64,000 bases of DNA from JBGPTF01 sp041490445. Its GTDB lineage: Bacteria; Acidobacteriota; Terriglobia; Acidiferrales; UBA7541. The notes beneath the pieces are model-generated. The model made no database searches and was not told the DNA's origin. It worked only from the letters and a program-made list of their open reading frames with translations. Every line of letters begins with the position of its first letter. Positions within the stretch are counted from its first letter, which is position 1. Positions 45,456 to 54,835 of this stretch are shown here, piece after piece. The position numbers and the translations under genes are program-made. Location of the stretch: positions 165,274 through 229,273 of the forward strand of contig JBGPTF010000005.1 in the NCBI GenBank assembly GCA_041490445.1, given 5' to 3'.

Positions 45456-45497
45456 GGCCCGGCGGAAATCGCTGGGCCGAAGAATCTGCTTTTTTTC
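45456..45497 (+). terminator. Possible terminator after the Tricorn gene
   Basis: A 9-bp stem GGCCCGGCG / CGCTGGGCC (one G-T pair, 5-nt loop) followed, after an 11-nt gap, by a run of eight T. The distance between stem and T-run weakens the call. Confidence 0.35.
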
Positions 45498-45602
45498 AGG
45501 CATTTGAAAAGCAGATCCCTTGCCCCGATCTGGCCGATACCTGGAATGATGGCGTGCGGATAACCTGACGCCCGGTTTGCTCTCTCGTCATCGAATGGAT
45601 AC

Positions 45603-46592
45603 ATGCAAAACGCAAGCACGAGCCGTCAAGAACGCCTGATCAAAGCGCTGTTCCGGGGCGAGCAGCTTTCGCTCAGCAACCCCTCCTATCTCCGGACGGT
45701 TCGAGTTCTGCTCGATGAACTTCAGCGCGCGGATCTGAACCCGACTGACATCACTGTTGAGTCGCTTCAGCTCGATCGCAGGCCGGGAGAAGCGGAGGTT
45801 GCCGCCAAAGAAACGGGAGTCGCGGCCGGTCTGGCGGAAGCGGTCTGGTTTTACAGCCAGCGCGGCCTGGATGCGGAGCCGCAGAAGGCCGATGGTGACT
45901 TGGTGCAACCCGGTGAAATTCTCCTTCGGGTTCGCGGCGATTGCCGAGATCTGCTCTCCAGCGAGCGAGTGGGACTGAATCTTCTTCAGCGGATGAGCGG
46001 AATTGCGACCGCCACACGCGAGCTGCAGGAATTGGTGCGGCGCCACTCGGCGAATACGCATATCGTCGCCACGATGAAAACTCCCTGGGGATTGCTCGAC
46101 AAGCGCGCCGTGCATTTGGGAGGCGGCGGGACCCATCGTCTTGGCCTCGGCGACGCCATTTTGATCAAGCGCAATCATCTCTTTCTGTTCGGGGAGGGCG
46201 AGGCGCGCGGCATCAGCGCGGCTCTTGAACTGGCTTGGAAATCGCGCCAACGCACCGCTTTCCTCGAGGTGGAAGTGGCCAGCCAGGAGGGCGCGCTCGA
46301 AGCTGCCCGCGTTTTCCATAGCCTGCAAAGCGCTGATTCTGAACCGTTTCCGTGCCTACTTCTACTGGATAATATGTCCCCCGAGGAGGTGCGTGGGATC
46401 GTGGACTCGCTGCGTGCGCAGGGCTTGTATGATGATACTCTAGTAGAGGTCAGCGGGCGGATTTCGGAGAGCGTAGCTGAATCATACGCCGCCTGTGAGG
46501 TAGATGCCATCTCGGTCGGCGCCCTGACGCATTCCTGCCGGGCGCTGGACCTGCACGCACGATTGAAGCCGCGCATGGACGAAAGGCGATGA
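45603..46592 (+). CDS. nadC: Nicotinate-nucleotide pyrophosphorylase (quinolinate phosphoribosyltransferase), divergent
   Basis: A 329-residue NadC-like enzyme making nicotinate mononucleotide from quinolinate and PRPP. SSERVGLNLLQRMSGIAT, GGGGTHRLGLGDAILIKRNH, LEVEV and LLLDNMSPEEVR match the family. However the usual T-R-K-T-x-P-G-L-R reads T157-M-K-T-P-W-G-L-L, so two arginines of the quinolinate site are replaced. It overlaps nadA (ATGA), which supports a role in NAD synthesis. It is longer than the usual 280 residues. A ModD-like or altered substrate role cannot be excluded. Confidence 0.8.
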   Translation: MQNASTSRQERLIKALFRGEQLSLSNPSYLRTVRVLLDELQRADLNPTDITVESLQLDRRPGEAEVAAKETGVAAGLAEAVWFYSQRGLDAEPQKADGDLVQPGEILLRVRGDCRDLLSSERVGLNLLQRMSGIATATRELQELVRRHSANTHIVATMKTPWGLLDKRAVHLGGGGTHRLGLGDAILIKRNHLFLFGEGEARGISAALELAWKSRQRTAFLEVEVASQEGALEAARVFHSLQSADSEPFPCLLLLDNMSPEEVRGIVDSLRAQGLYDDTLVEVSGRISESVAESYAACEVDAISVGALTHSCRALDLHARLKPRMDERR

Positions 46593-47614
46593 CAACCCAG
46601 ACGATCCCGATACCATTTGAATCTCGCTACACGCTGCCCGCCATCGAGGCAGTCTCCGATTCTGCCGAGCAGATCCGGCAGAAGCACGAGCGCATTCGCG
46701 AGCTCAAGAGGGTACGGAATGCGGTCCTGCTGGCGCATAACTACCAGAGGGCCGAGGTCCAGGACATCGCCGACTTCGTCGGGGACTCACTCGGTCTTTC
46801 CCAAGCCGCCGCAAACACAAATGCCGACGTGATCGTTTTCTGCGGCGTACATTTCATGGCGGAAACGGCAGCGATCCTTTGTCCGGAGAAAACCGTCCTC
46901 CTGCCGGACCTGCGGGCAGGTTGCTCGCTGGCCGCGACGATTACGGCGGATGAGTTGAGAGCCTGGAAGGCGCGTTTCCCCGAGGCGGTCGTCGTTTCGT
47001 ACATCAATACGTCCGCGCCGGTGAAGGCCGAGAGCGACTATTGCTGTACGTCCGCGAATGCCATCAAGGTCGTGAATGCCATTCCGAAGGACAAGCCGAT
47101 TCTATTCCTCCCCGACAAGTTTCTGGCGGAGGTGGTGGCCCGGCAAACGGGGCGGAGCAATATCATCGCCTACCCGGGCTACTGTCACGTCCACAAGAGC
47201 ATTGATCCTGAGCAAGTCGTCGAGATGCTGGAGGAATATCCGGACATCGAACTGCTGATCCATCCGGAGTGCGGTTGCGTCAGTTCGTGCATGGTGAAGG
47301 TGATGGACGGCACTCTGCCGAGAGACCGGACACTTTTCCTGTCCACCGAGGGGATGCTCCGGCACGCACGAGAGTCCTCCGCGCAGGAGTTTGCCGTGGG
47401 GACTGAAGTGGGAATGCTTCACCGCCTGCGCAAGGAGAATCCCGACAAGACGTTTCGCCCCGTCAATCCCGACGCTGCTTGTGCGTTCATGAAAACGATC
47501 ACGCTCGATAAACTTGTCGGATCGCTTGAGACGATGAAATACCAGATTCGAGTCCCGGAGGATATTGCACGGAAAGCCCGTGGCGCGATCGATCGAATGC
47601 TGGAGCTTGCGTAG
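46589..47614 (+). CDS. nadA: Quinolinate synthase A
   Basis: A 341-residue iron-sulfur enzyme condensing iminoaspartate with dihydroxyacetone phosphate. LAHNYQRAEVQDIADFVGDSLGLSQAA opens the triplicated fold. Cluster cysteines are in FCGVHFMAET, HPECGC and NPDAACAFMK. No nadB is adjacent, so iminoaspartate must come from an oxidase or dehydrogenase encoded elsewhere. Coupled to nadC. Confidence 0.94.
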   Translation: MTTQTIPIPFESRYTLPAIEAVSDSAEQIRQKHERIRELKRVRNAVLLAHNYQRAEVQDIADFVGDSLGLSQAAANTNADVIVFCGVHFMAETAAILCPEKTVLLPDLRAGCSLAATITADELRAWKARFPEAVVVSYINTSAPVKAESDYCCTSANAIKVVNAIPKDKPILFLPDKFLAEVVARQTGRSNIIAYPGYCHVHKSIDPEQVVEMLEEYPDIELLIHPECGCVSSCMVKVMDGTLPRDRTLFLSTEGMLRHARESSAQEFAVGTEVGMLHRLRKENPDKTFRPVNPDAACAFMKTITLDKLVGSLETMKYQIRVPEDIARKARGAIDRMLELA

Positions 47615-47725
47615 GCCTCCGCTCTGCTGCCGAGAAATTGCAAACGCCCCTGTCCTTCTCCTGACCCCGGAAACATGACCCTTGAGTAGCTCCCGCGGCG
47701 CGCCTGCCGTAGAATCTCCCCGGCC

Positions 47726-48535
47726 ATGGCTGAGACGAAAACCATTCGACTGGGGACTTCCGCATTCACGGCCGCAGGCTGGGAGGGATCGTTCTACTCG
47801 GAAGGGATGAAGCCTGCGGAATACTTGCATTACTACGCGCAACGGTTCGACACAGTGGAAGTGGACAGCACGTTTTACCGCATCCCGGCGCCGGCAGTGG
47901 TGCGCCGCTGGAAAGAACAGACACCGAAGGGATTCCTCTTTGCCGCGAAAGTGCCGCAGACGATCACGCATGAAAACGTACTCGTGAACTGCGAGTCCGA
48001 GCTTAAGAGCTTTTTGAAAGCGATGGACTTGCTCGAAGAGAAGCTCGGCCCGCTCTTGTTGCAGTTCCCGTATTTCAACAGAAAGGCATTTCCGGCCGTC
48101 GAAGAGTTCCTGGCGCGGCTCGTGCCGTTCCTGAAGAACTTGCCGAAAGGCTACCGGTTCGCGGTGGAAGTGCGCAACAAGAATTGGCTGGTCCAGAAGT
48201 TCGTTGATGCTCTGCTTGAGCGCGGCGTGGTTCTCACTTTGATTGATCATCCCTGGATGCCACGGCCGACGGAAATCTTCGCGCGGCTCGATCCCATCAC
48301 CCGCAACTTTGCCTACATCCGCTTGCTCGGCGACCTAAAGGGAATCGAGGAACAGACGAAGTCGTGGGACAAGGTGATCGTGGACCGCTGGCGCGAGCTG
48401 CAGGAATGGGCGAATATCTGCTGGAAAATCTCCGGGCGCGGCATTCCGATTTTTGCTTATGCGAACAATCATTACGCGGGCCACGCGCCGGCGACGATTC
48501 TTCAATTTCAGAAGCCGATGCAAGCAGCGAAGTAG
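47726..48535 (+). CDS. DUF72 family protein
   Basis: A 269-residue DUF72 protein with the family opening IRLGTSAFTAAGWEGSFY. VEVDSTFYRIP and KGFLFAAKVPQTITHE follow, then LGPLLLQFP, RFAVEVRNKNW and FAYIRLLGD, and ICWKISGRGIPIFAYANNHYAGHAPATILQF near the end. It adopts a TIM-barrel-like fold; biochemical function is unknown in general. Confidence 0.92.
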   Translation: MAETKTIRLGTSAFTAAGWEGSFYSEGMKPAEYLHYYAQRFDTVEVDSTFYRIPAPAVVRRWKEQTPKGFLFAAKVPQTITHENVLVNCESELKSFLKAMDLLEEKLGPLLLQFPYFNRKAFPAVEEFLARLVPFLKNLPKGYRFAVEVRNKNWLVQKFVDALLERGVVLTLIDHPWMPRPTEIFARLDPITRNFAYIRLLGDLKGIEEQTKSWDKVIVDRWRELQEWANICWKISGRGIPIFAYANNHYAGHAPATILQFQKPMQAAK

Positions 48536-48560
48536 GAACACTCTTTAGAGGAGAATCACG

Positions 48561-49589
48561 ATGCGCTATTTCATGAGCCTGGCAATCTGCGTCCTCTGCG
48601 TTTGTGCAGCAGCAAACGCGCAAGCACCCACGACGAAGGCCGCTGCGCATGTTGTTCGCTACACGGTAAGCACTGAGGCGCTGAAATATGACTTTGGGGT
48701 TGCGCCGCCGGTGGTGCGGCTGCGTCCCGGGGACATCCTTGAAACGAATACGGTGGATGCATTTGGAAATTCGATTCAGAAGCCGGGAGATTCCCTCAGC
48801 CTGGTGAAAGGCGACAATCCGCTCACCGGGCCGTTCTATGTGGAAGGCGCCGAACCCGGCGATACGCTCGTCGTCCGATTTCTCAGCATCGTAGTGGACG
48901 GAAATCAAGGCGTCGGCGCGTTTGCTCCCGGATTTGGCGCACTGAATTCGACGTTCTATACGCCGATGCTGAACGCGCCGCTGCCGGAGAAGATCTGGCT
49001 CTATCCGATCGATCACGCCACGAACACCGCGACGTTTCACGCGCTCGACTCGGATTTTTCCGTCAAGATTCCGCTACATCCATTTCTTGGTTGCATCGGT
49101 GTGGCGCCGGCGGGCGGCGAAGCACGCAGTTCAGTGGTGCCGGCGGAATTCGGCGGGAACATGGACGCCTCGGAGGCGAGCGTCGGCAACACACTCTATC
49201 TGCCTGTGAACGTGCCCGGCGCGCTGCTGTACGTCGGCGACGGGCACGCGGCGATGGGCGACGGGGAGGTGGCCGGCACGGCGATCGAAGTTCCGCTGCG
49301 CGTACGTTTGCAAATTGAAGTGAGAAAAGGCGAACCCATCGCCTGGCCGCGCTTCGAAAATGACCACGAAATCATGGTTGCGGGCATCTACCGGCCGCTC
49401 GATGACGCGTTGCGGATCGCTTTCACCGAACTGGTGCACTGGATCCACACGGACTACGGCCTTTCGGAGCTAGATGCCTACGAGCTGCTTTCGAAGACTG
49501 CGAAGATTCACTTGACGGAAATGGTGGACCCGAACTACGTCGTCATCGCCAGCATCAACAAGCAGTTCCTGCCCGCGCGGAAGCAGTAG
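48561..49589 (+). CDS. Exported acetamidase/formamidase family protein
   Basis: A 342-residue protein with a signal peptide (MRYFMSLAICVLCVCAAANAQ) and the FmdA/AmdA fold: VVRLRPGDILETNT, NPLTGPFYVEGAEPGDTLVV, LHPFLGCIGVAP, EFGGNMDASEASVGNTLYLPV, GALLYVGDGHAAMGDGE. Family enzymes release ammonia from formamide or acetamide. Export is unusual for characterised enzymes but frequent in Acidobacteriota-type genomes. It begins 25 bp after the DUF72 gene with a GAGGAG site. Confidence 0.9.
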   Translation: MRYFMSLAICVLCVCAAANAQAPTTKAAAHVVRYTVSTEALKYDFGVAPPVVRLRPGDILETNTVDAFGNSIQKPGDSLSLVKGDNPLTGPFYVEGAEPGDTLVVRFLSIVVDGNQGVGAFAPGFGALNSTFYTPMLNAPLPEKIWLYPIDHATNTATFHALDSDFSVKIPLHPFLGCIGVAPAGGEARSSVVPAEFGGNMDASEASVGNTLYLPVNVPGALLYVGDGHAAMGDGEVAGTAIEVPLRVRLQIEVRKGEPIAWPRFENDHEIMVAGIYRPLDDALRIAFTELVHWIHTDYGLSELDAYELLSKTAKIHLTEMVDPNYVVIASINKQFLPARKQ

Positions 49590-49697
49590 AGACAGGCAAA
49601 CTCAGCTGCTGATGGCCTCCTCGCCTCTATCAAGAACCCGAGAGGAATAGCGGAATTGCGGGCCGAGAGTCAAATGGCAGACCGGTTCCGCTCGCGA

Positions 49698-49726
49698 TTG
49701 ACACTAGCGGTAACTCTGACGAAAAT
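49698..49726 (+). promoter_or_regulatory. Predicted promoter of the AraC-type regulator
   Basis: TTGACA (49698-49703), about 17 nt, then GAAAAT, roughly 40 nt ahead of the start codon. Confidence 0.4.
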
Positions 49727-49764
49727 ATCTCGGTGCGTTTGCCGGGTCGCGAAGGCAAAAGCTA

Positions 49765-50589
49765 ATGAATTCTCAGATGACCTTTGGTCGGATTGTGCGG
49801 TCCATCCACGTCGGTGATTCGGTCCTCATAGAAACCGTCCATCCCGCCGGCATGCTTCTCCCCCGCCACGACCACCCCAACGCCAGCCTAAACCTTACCC
49901 TGGCCGGCTTCTACACCGAATCGTTTGATCGCCGCAATCTTCCCTGCGATTCCTCGACCATCGTCCTCAAGCCCGCTAGCGAGTTCCACTCGAATCACTA
50001 CGGCCCAACGGATACACGTTGCGTGATGGTGGAGTTCGGCCCACGCGCCGCTGCCCACATCCGCGCCTTCTGCAACGTTCTCGACAGGCTCTGGACAGTG
50101 CGCGGCGGCCTCGCGGCCGCCGCCATGCAAGAGCTCTGCCGCGAGCTTCGCCTCGCTGATAATGCCTCGCCCTTGATTGTCGAGGGCTGCATCTGGCGCG
50201 TCCTCGGTCACATCGAACGCCAAAGCTGCCCCGTCCGCCTTGCGGGCCGTCCCGCATGGCTCGCTCGCGTCGAAGAATTCATCCGTGAGAATGCCAATCG
50301 GCGGATCAGTCTCGCGGAGGTCGCTGCCCTCGTCGGCATCCACCCCGCGCACTTGAACAAAATCTTCAAACGCCACTTCGGCGTGCCCGTCGGTGTTTAT
50401 CTTCGCCAATTGCAGATCGAACGGGCGCGCCGCCTTCTAGCCGACACTCGCATTCCCCTCGCCCAACTCGCCATGGACACCGGCTTCTGCGACCAAGGTC
50501 ACTTCACGCGTGTCTTCAAGTCAGTCACAGGTACCACCCCTTCCGATTACCGGCGCGATGCGTGCGCCTCCCGTTCCAAATTGCGCTGA
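49765..50589 (+). CDS. AraC-family transcriptional regulator
   Basis: A 274-residue protein. An N-terminal cupin-like sensing region (HPAGMLLPRHDHPNASLNLTLAGFYTE) is followed by two helix-turn-helix motifs at the C-terminus (ISLAEVAALVGIHPAHLNKIFKRHFG and PLAQLAMDTGFCDQGHFTRVFKSVTGTTPSDYR). It lies upstream of, and on the same strand as, a serine hydrolase gene, a likely target. Its codons end in C more often than in neighbouring operons. Confidence 0.92.
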   Translation: MNSQMTFGRIVRSIHVGDSVLIETVHPAGMLLPRHDHPNASLNLTLAGFYTESFDRRNLPCDSSTIVLKPASEFHSNHYGPTDTRCVMVEFGPRAAAHIRAFCNVLDRLWTVRGGLAAAAMQELCRELRLADNASPLIVEGCIWRVLGHIERQSCPVRLAGRPAWLARVEEFIRENANRRISLAEVAALVGIHPAHLNKIFKRHFGVPVGVYLRQLQIERARRLLADTRIPLAQLAMDTGFCDQGHFTRVFKSVTGTTPSDYRRDACASRSKLR

Positions 50590-50669
50590 TTGTCCTATCG
50601 CCGCAACTCAAAAGAACGTATAGGAGAGTGGACATAGAGTCTGCATTGAAACTCAACGTAGATGGAAGG

Positions 50670-50690
50670 GCGGGGGCTTTAACCCCGCCG
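50670..50690. repeat. REP-like palindrome GGCGGGG...CCCCGCC
   Basis: A 7-bp inverted repeat with a 7-nt loop between the AraC and hydrolase genes, of the same general type as those at 14295 and 14597. No T-run. Confidence 0.45.
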
Positions 50691-50798
50691 CAAGCTACCT
50701 GCTTTCGAGGCGGCTCCGGGGTTTGAGCCCTTGAAGGCAGGCTCTCCGTAGTTTCGGCATAGACTGTCATTCTGCAGATAGAGTCGGAGGTCTCTCCA

Positions 50799-52241
50799 AT
50801 GTTGAAGCGAATCGCCCCGAAGCCAATTCTTGTCCCCGGAATCTTCGCATTCGTGCTTCTACTCCTCCTTGCCTCGGACCATACGTCCGCCACACCATGG
50901 GCACAAACTCCGCCTACCAAGACATCTCCGTCCCCCACAACTCCCGGCGACCTCCCCGCCAGGATTGACGCCTACCTGCGCCCCTTCGTCCAAACGAACA
51001 ATTTCACCGGCGTTGTCTTTGTGTCTCGGGGCGACCGGATTCTCTTCCAAAAGGGCTACGGTCTCGCGAACCCCAACTTCGATATCCCCAACACGCCGCA
51101 AACGCGCTTTCACATCGCCTCGATCTCCAAATCTTTCACTGCCGCCGCCATCCTTCTCCTCGAAGAGCGCGGCAAGCTCAATACGTCTGATGCCGTCTCA
51201 AAGTTCCTGCCCGATTACCCCAACGGCGCCAAAATCCGCCTCGAACACCTCCTTACGCACGGCTCCGGCATCCCGAATGTCAGCGACCTCCCCGAACTCA
51301 GCCACGACGCTTACGTTCCGTACACTGCCGCCAGCATCGTCGCTGCTTTCAAAGACAAGCCTCTAGATTTCGAACCCGGCTCGCGCTTCCGCTACACCAA
51401 TTCCGATTACAACCTCCTGGCCCTCATTGTCGAGAAAGTCTCCGGCCAGAGGTTCGGTGACTTCTTGAAGGCAAGTATCTTTGATCCTCAGGGCTTGCGG
51501 TCCACAGTTCACGACGGCGATGCTACTCGGGTCATCAAAAACCTTGCCGCTGGCACTGAACCCGACGGCCTCCTCGACGTGAAGCACCTCCCTTATCTCG
51601 CGTGGTCCACCAAAACCGGCTCCGGTTCCCTCGTCTCCACTACCGCTGACCTTTGCACGTTTGCCCGTGCTCTTTTCGGTGGCAAACTCCTCCAACCCGC
51701 TTCGCTCGCCAAAATCATGCAGTCCGATGGCGTCTTTCCCTACGGCTGGACCGACCGCGAGCGTTTCGGCCGCAAAGCCAAAGCTGTCGGCGGGCGCAGC
51801 CCCGGTTTCATCAGTAACGTCGAGTATTTCCTCGAAGACGGCACCTGCGTCGCCATCCTCACCAACAGCTACTCCTCCGTCGGCCAGGTCATTGCGCCGG
51901 ATATCAGCGCCATTGCGCTCGGCCAGTCTGCCACACCGCCGCCCGTCGCCTACGTTCGCCCAAGCCCGGGCCAACTCGCTGCCTTCACCGGCCGCTTCCA
52001 GATGCCGGCGAACTACTACGTTCCTAACGCCACCCTGACGATTCAGGATCGTGGCGACTATCTCGAATCAAGTTGGCCCATTGGGCTCACAACCGTTATC
52101 TATCCCGCCGGGGGCGATGATTTCGTCGACCGCACAAACTGGGCTATGGTCCACTTCAACCGCGACGCCCATGGCCAAGTCACCAACTTCACCTACAAAC
52201 TCCTTCAGGACTTCACCGCTCGCAAACTCCCTGCGCAGTGA
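50799..52241 (+). CDS. Exported serine hydrolase, class C beta-lactamase/penicillin-binding-protein-like
   Basis: A 480-residue protein with a signal segment (ILVPGIFAFVLLLLLAS). The S-x-x-K motif is in HIASISKSFTA (S108/K111), the Tyr motif in FRYTNSDYNLL, and HGSGIPNV follows the usual lid. A C-terminal domain of about 110 residues resembles the lipocalin-like tails of such esterases. Enzymes of this class act as esterases, D-aminopeptidases or peptidoglycan hydrolases; resistance to beta-lactams is not implied. Start ATG at 50799. Confidence 0.88.
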   Translation: MLKRIAPKPILVPGIFAFVLLLLLASDHTSATPWAQTPPTKTSPSPTTPGDLPARIDAYLRPFVQTNNFTGVVFVSRGDRILFQKGYGLANPNFDIPNTPQTRFHIASISKSFTAAAILLLEERGKLNTSDAVSKFLPDYPNGAKIRLEHLLTHGSGIPNVSDLPELSHDAYVPYTAASIVAAFKDKPLDFEPGSRFRYTNSDYNLLALIVEKVSGQRFGDFLKASIFDPQGLRSTVHDGDATRVIKNLAAGTEPDGLLDVKHLPYLAWSTKTGSGSLVSTTADLCTFARALFGGKLLQPASLAKIMQSDGVFPYGWTDRERFGRKAKAVGGRSPGFISNVEYFLEDGTCVAILTNSYSSVGQVIAPDISAIALGQSATPPPVAYVRPSPGQLAAFTGRFQMPANYYVPNATLTIQDRGDYLESSWPIGLTTVIYPAGGDDFVDRTNWAMVHFNRDAHGQVTNFTYKLLQDFTARKLPAQ

Positions 52242-52260
52242 AAAGGCAAACTAGCCTCTA

Positions 52261-52551
52261 GTGCAAAGGGGCGCCCTCCTCACGACCGCCTTCCCGGACA
52301 GCAAGTTCACCATCGAACAGATGGTGGCTGAAGGTGACACCGTTGTCGTCCGCTGGACGGTTCGCGGCACGCACAAAGGTGACCTGATGGGCAATGCGCC
52401 GACGGGCAAGCCGATCAGCTTGAGCGGAGTGAGCGTGTGTCGCCTGGCAGATGGCAAGCTCGTCGAAGGCTGGGGCAACTGGGACGCGCTGGGAATGTTC
52501 CAGCAGCTTGGGATTGTCCCGGAGCTCGCCAAGGCCAGAGCCGCAAGATAG
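52261..52551 (+). pseudogene. 5'-truncated SnoaL-like/ester cyclase remnant
   Basis: A 96-codon frame with the second half of a SnoaL-like cyclase: AFPDSKFTIEQMVAEGDTVVVRWTVRGTHKGDLMG, PTGKPISLSGVSVCRLADGKLVEGWGNWDALGMFQQLG. The first 40 or so residues expected for the family are missing, an in-frame stop lies just upstream, and there is no ribosome-binding site. It appears to be a remnant joined behind the hydrolase gene. Confidence 0.7.
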
Positions 52552-52704
52552 TCAGTCTGTCCGGATTTACCGGGAAACGGAAGGCCCGCAACGTCAGCGG
52601 GCCTTCCCCCATTGCCCGGGCAAGCCAAGCGGAAAGAAAGGGAAGAGGCGCTGCTCGAGCGTGATCCGCGCCGGATTGCGTTGGACGAGAGTGCGAGCGG
52701 CGGA

Positions 52705-53988
52705 TCAGCGCAGCTCGTTCTTGTAGACTGTCCCGCCTTTCATCACGAATTTGACACGCTCAAGTTCGGTGATGTCCGTCAACGGGTCACCCGACACTGC
52801 GATGAGGTCAGCGAGTTTCCCCGGCTCGACGCTGCCGACCCGGTCACCCCACCCCAGAAGATCTGCCGCAACAGTGGTGGCGGTGCGGATGGCTTGCAGG
52901 GGCGTCATTCCGTAGTCCACGTAGTATTTGAATTCGCGCGCCTGCGGAAATTTTGTCCAGTCGAATCCGCCCGCATCCGTGCCGAAAGCGATGCGGACTC
53001 CCTTACTCAAAGCGCGAGCGAACGCTGCCTTTTCCGATTCCACCATTCTCGGCCAATTGCCGCCGCGCCCGGGTGCGACGTATGCGCCGACGGCAACGGT
53101 AGGCACCCAGTAAACGTTTCTCTGAACCAGTTGGGCGATGAGCTCATCGGTGAGACCGTCTCCGTGCTCGATGGTATCGGCTCCGGCGCGCAGGGCCGCC
53201 GCAATGCCGTCCGAACCGATGGCGTGCGCGGCCACGCGATGCCCGAGGCGGTGGGCTTCGTCTACGATTGCGCGTGCTTCTTCATCGGTGAAGTTCACCC
53301 AGCTATGCAGCACGCCGTCCGCTCCAAAGTAGTAGCGGCGGTCGGAGTAGTACTTGATCCAGTCCGCGCCGTTCGCCACCTGCTCACGGACGGCGAGCCG
53401 CGCGCTCTCAACCCCATTGACGATCTGCACGCCGTGCGGCATTTCGAGCTCCCAGGAATAGCCGGAGAGCGGGTACATCCCGGTCGGCGCCATGGCGCGC
53501 GTGGCCACCTGCAAACGAGGTCCCGGCACCTCGCCGCGTTCGATCGCCGTCTTTACGTCCACATCGGCGTACATGGCGCCTTCGGTTTCGAGATCACGCA
53601 GGGTGGTGAAGCCGTGTTCGAGGGCAAGGCGCGCGTTCCGCGCTGCCAGGATCGCGCGGTACGGGATGGATTCCTTCAGCAATTGCTCGTCGTAATCCTG
53701 AGCGGTGATGTCGCCCTGCAGAAGGAGGTGCGTATGCGTATCGATCAGGCCGGGCAGGACGGTGGCGTGGGAAAGGTCAATCACTTCGACGCCCGCGGGC
53801 GCGCTGCCGCCGGGCGTGATCGAAACAATCTTTTCTCCTTCCACGAGGATCAAAGCGTTGCTGATCGGGCGATCGCTCTTCCCGTCGATGAGCTTCCCGG
53901 CGCGAATGGCGATTTGCCGCGGCGCCTGCGCGAAAGCTGCCGCGGGAATCAGCAGAATCAGGAACAGCCAGAAACGAATGCGGGGCAT
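52705..53988 (-). CDS. Exported metal-dependent amidohydrolase (imidazolonepropionase-like) 2
   Basis: A 427-residue paralogue of the enzyme at 22880-24181, with the same order of motifs: a signal peptide MPRIRFWLFLILLIPAAAFAQ, IDTHTHL, WIKYYSDRRYYF in the lysine-ligand region, AHAIGSDG, EHGDGL, FGTDAGGFDW and ADLLGWGDRVGSVEPGKLADLIAV. AAAAGGAGG before the ATG at 53988 fixes the start. Probably hydrolyses cyclic or proline-containing peptides in the periplasm. Confidence 0.9.
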   Translation of the reverse strand: MPRIRFWLFLILLIPAAAFAQAPRQIAIRAGKLIDGKSDRPISNALILVEGEKIVSITPGGSAPAGVEVIDLSHATVLPGLIDTHTHLLLQGDITAQDYDEQLLKESIPYRAILAARNARLALEHGFTTLRDLETEGAMYADVDVKTAIERGEVPGPRLQVATRAMAPTGMYPLSGYSWELEMPHGVQIVNGVESARLAVREQVANGADWIKYYSDRRYYFGADGVLHSWVNFTDEEARAIVDEAHRLGHRVAAHAIGSDGIAAALRAGADTIEHGDGLTDELIAQLVQRNVYWVPTVAVGAYVAPGRGGNWPRMVESEKAAFARALSKGVRIAFGTDAGGFDWTKFPQAREFKYYVDYGMTPLQAIRTATTVAADLLGWGDRVGSVEPGKLADLIAVSGDPLTDITELERVKFVMKGGTVYKNELR

Positions 53989-54157
53989 ACGATCCTCCTT
54001 TTGCGGATGATCAACGTAAGAGATGCGAAGCAATTTTCCGCTTTTCGGGCGTAAAGAATGCACCATTTCCGTCCCGCTCGCCAGTTCCTCATGCGGGTGG
54101 GAAGGTAGTCTTCAGCTACTCTTGGGGTGTCCGAACGCTCTGGTGGCGGGGCGAGGT

Positions 54158-54823
54158 CTAGCGGCGGTCGGGGACGGCGTGGCGAACGTCGCGGCCGGCG
54201 ACGATGTAAATCACGTCTTCGGCGATGTTGGTGGCATGATCGCCGATGCGCTCGAGATTTTTCGTGACCAGGATCAGCTCGAAAGCGGGGAAAACCAGCT
54301 TTGAATTCTCCATCATGTAAGTGAGCAGCTCGCGAAACATTTGATCGCGGAACTGGTCCACTTGATCGTCCCGCGTCAGCACGCTGCGTGCGAGTTCCTG
54401 GTCGTTGCGCACGAGGGCATTCAGGCTGTCGCGGACCATGATTTCCACCAACTCGCTCATGCGGGGCAGGTCGATATAGGGTTTCACCTGCGGGTGGCGG
54501 AGGATACGCATGGCGGACTGAGCGATATTCACGGCCTGGTCGCCGATGCGCTCGAGATCGCTGTTGATGCGCGAAACGGCCAGGATAAAGCGCAAATCGA
54601 TCGCCATCGGCTGCTGCAGCGCGAGCAGGCGCAGAACGCGCTCGTCAATTTCGATCTGCATTTCGTTGATGGTGTTTTCTTCGCTCAGCACCGCTTCGGC
54701 AAGGCTGCGATCGATATCGAGCACGGCCTGCACCGACTGGTGCACGGCGCGCTCGGCGAGCCCCGCCATCCACAGCAACCGCTGTTTCAGTTCATCCAGT
54801 TCGTGTTCGAAGTGTCGTTCCAT
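54158..54823 (-). CDS. phoU: Phosphate signalling protein PhoU
   Basis: A 221-residue two-repeat helical-bundle protein. The repeats have the typical metal-binding motifs RINSDLERIGDQAVNIAQ and LILVTKNLERIGDHATNIAEDVIY. PhoU links the PstSCAB transporter to PhoR and silences it when phosphate is plentiful. Last gene of the pst operon, 12 bp after pstB. Confidence 0.96.
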   Translation of the reverse strand: MERHFEHELDELKQRLLWMAGLAERAVHQSVQAVLDIDRSLAEAVLSEENTINEMQIEIDERVLRLLALQQPMAIDLRFILAVSRINSDLERIGDQAVNIAQSAMRILRHPQVKPYIDLPRMSELVEIMVRDSLNALVRNDQELARSVLTRDDQVDQFRDQMFRELLTYMMENSKLVFPAFELILVTKNLERIGDHATNIAEDVIYIVAGRDVRHAVPDRR

Positions 54824-54835
54824 TGGTTCCTGTCT

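Noticed and set aside
52612..54054. 480-codon open frame antisense to the second amidohydrolase
   Set aside because: Shadow frame with no domain, whereas the minus strand has signal peptide and metal-site motifs.
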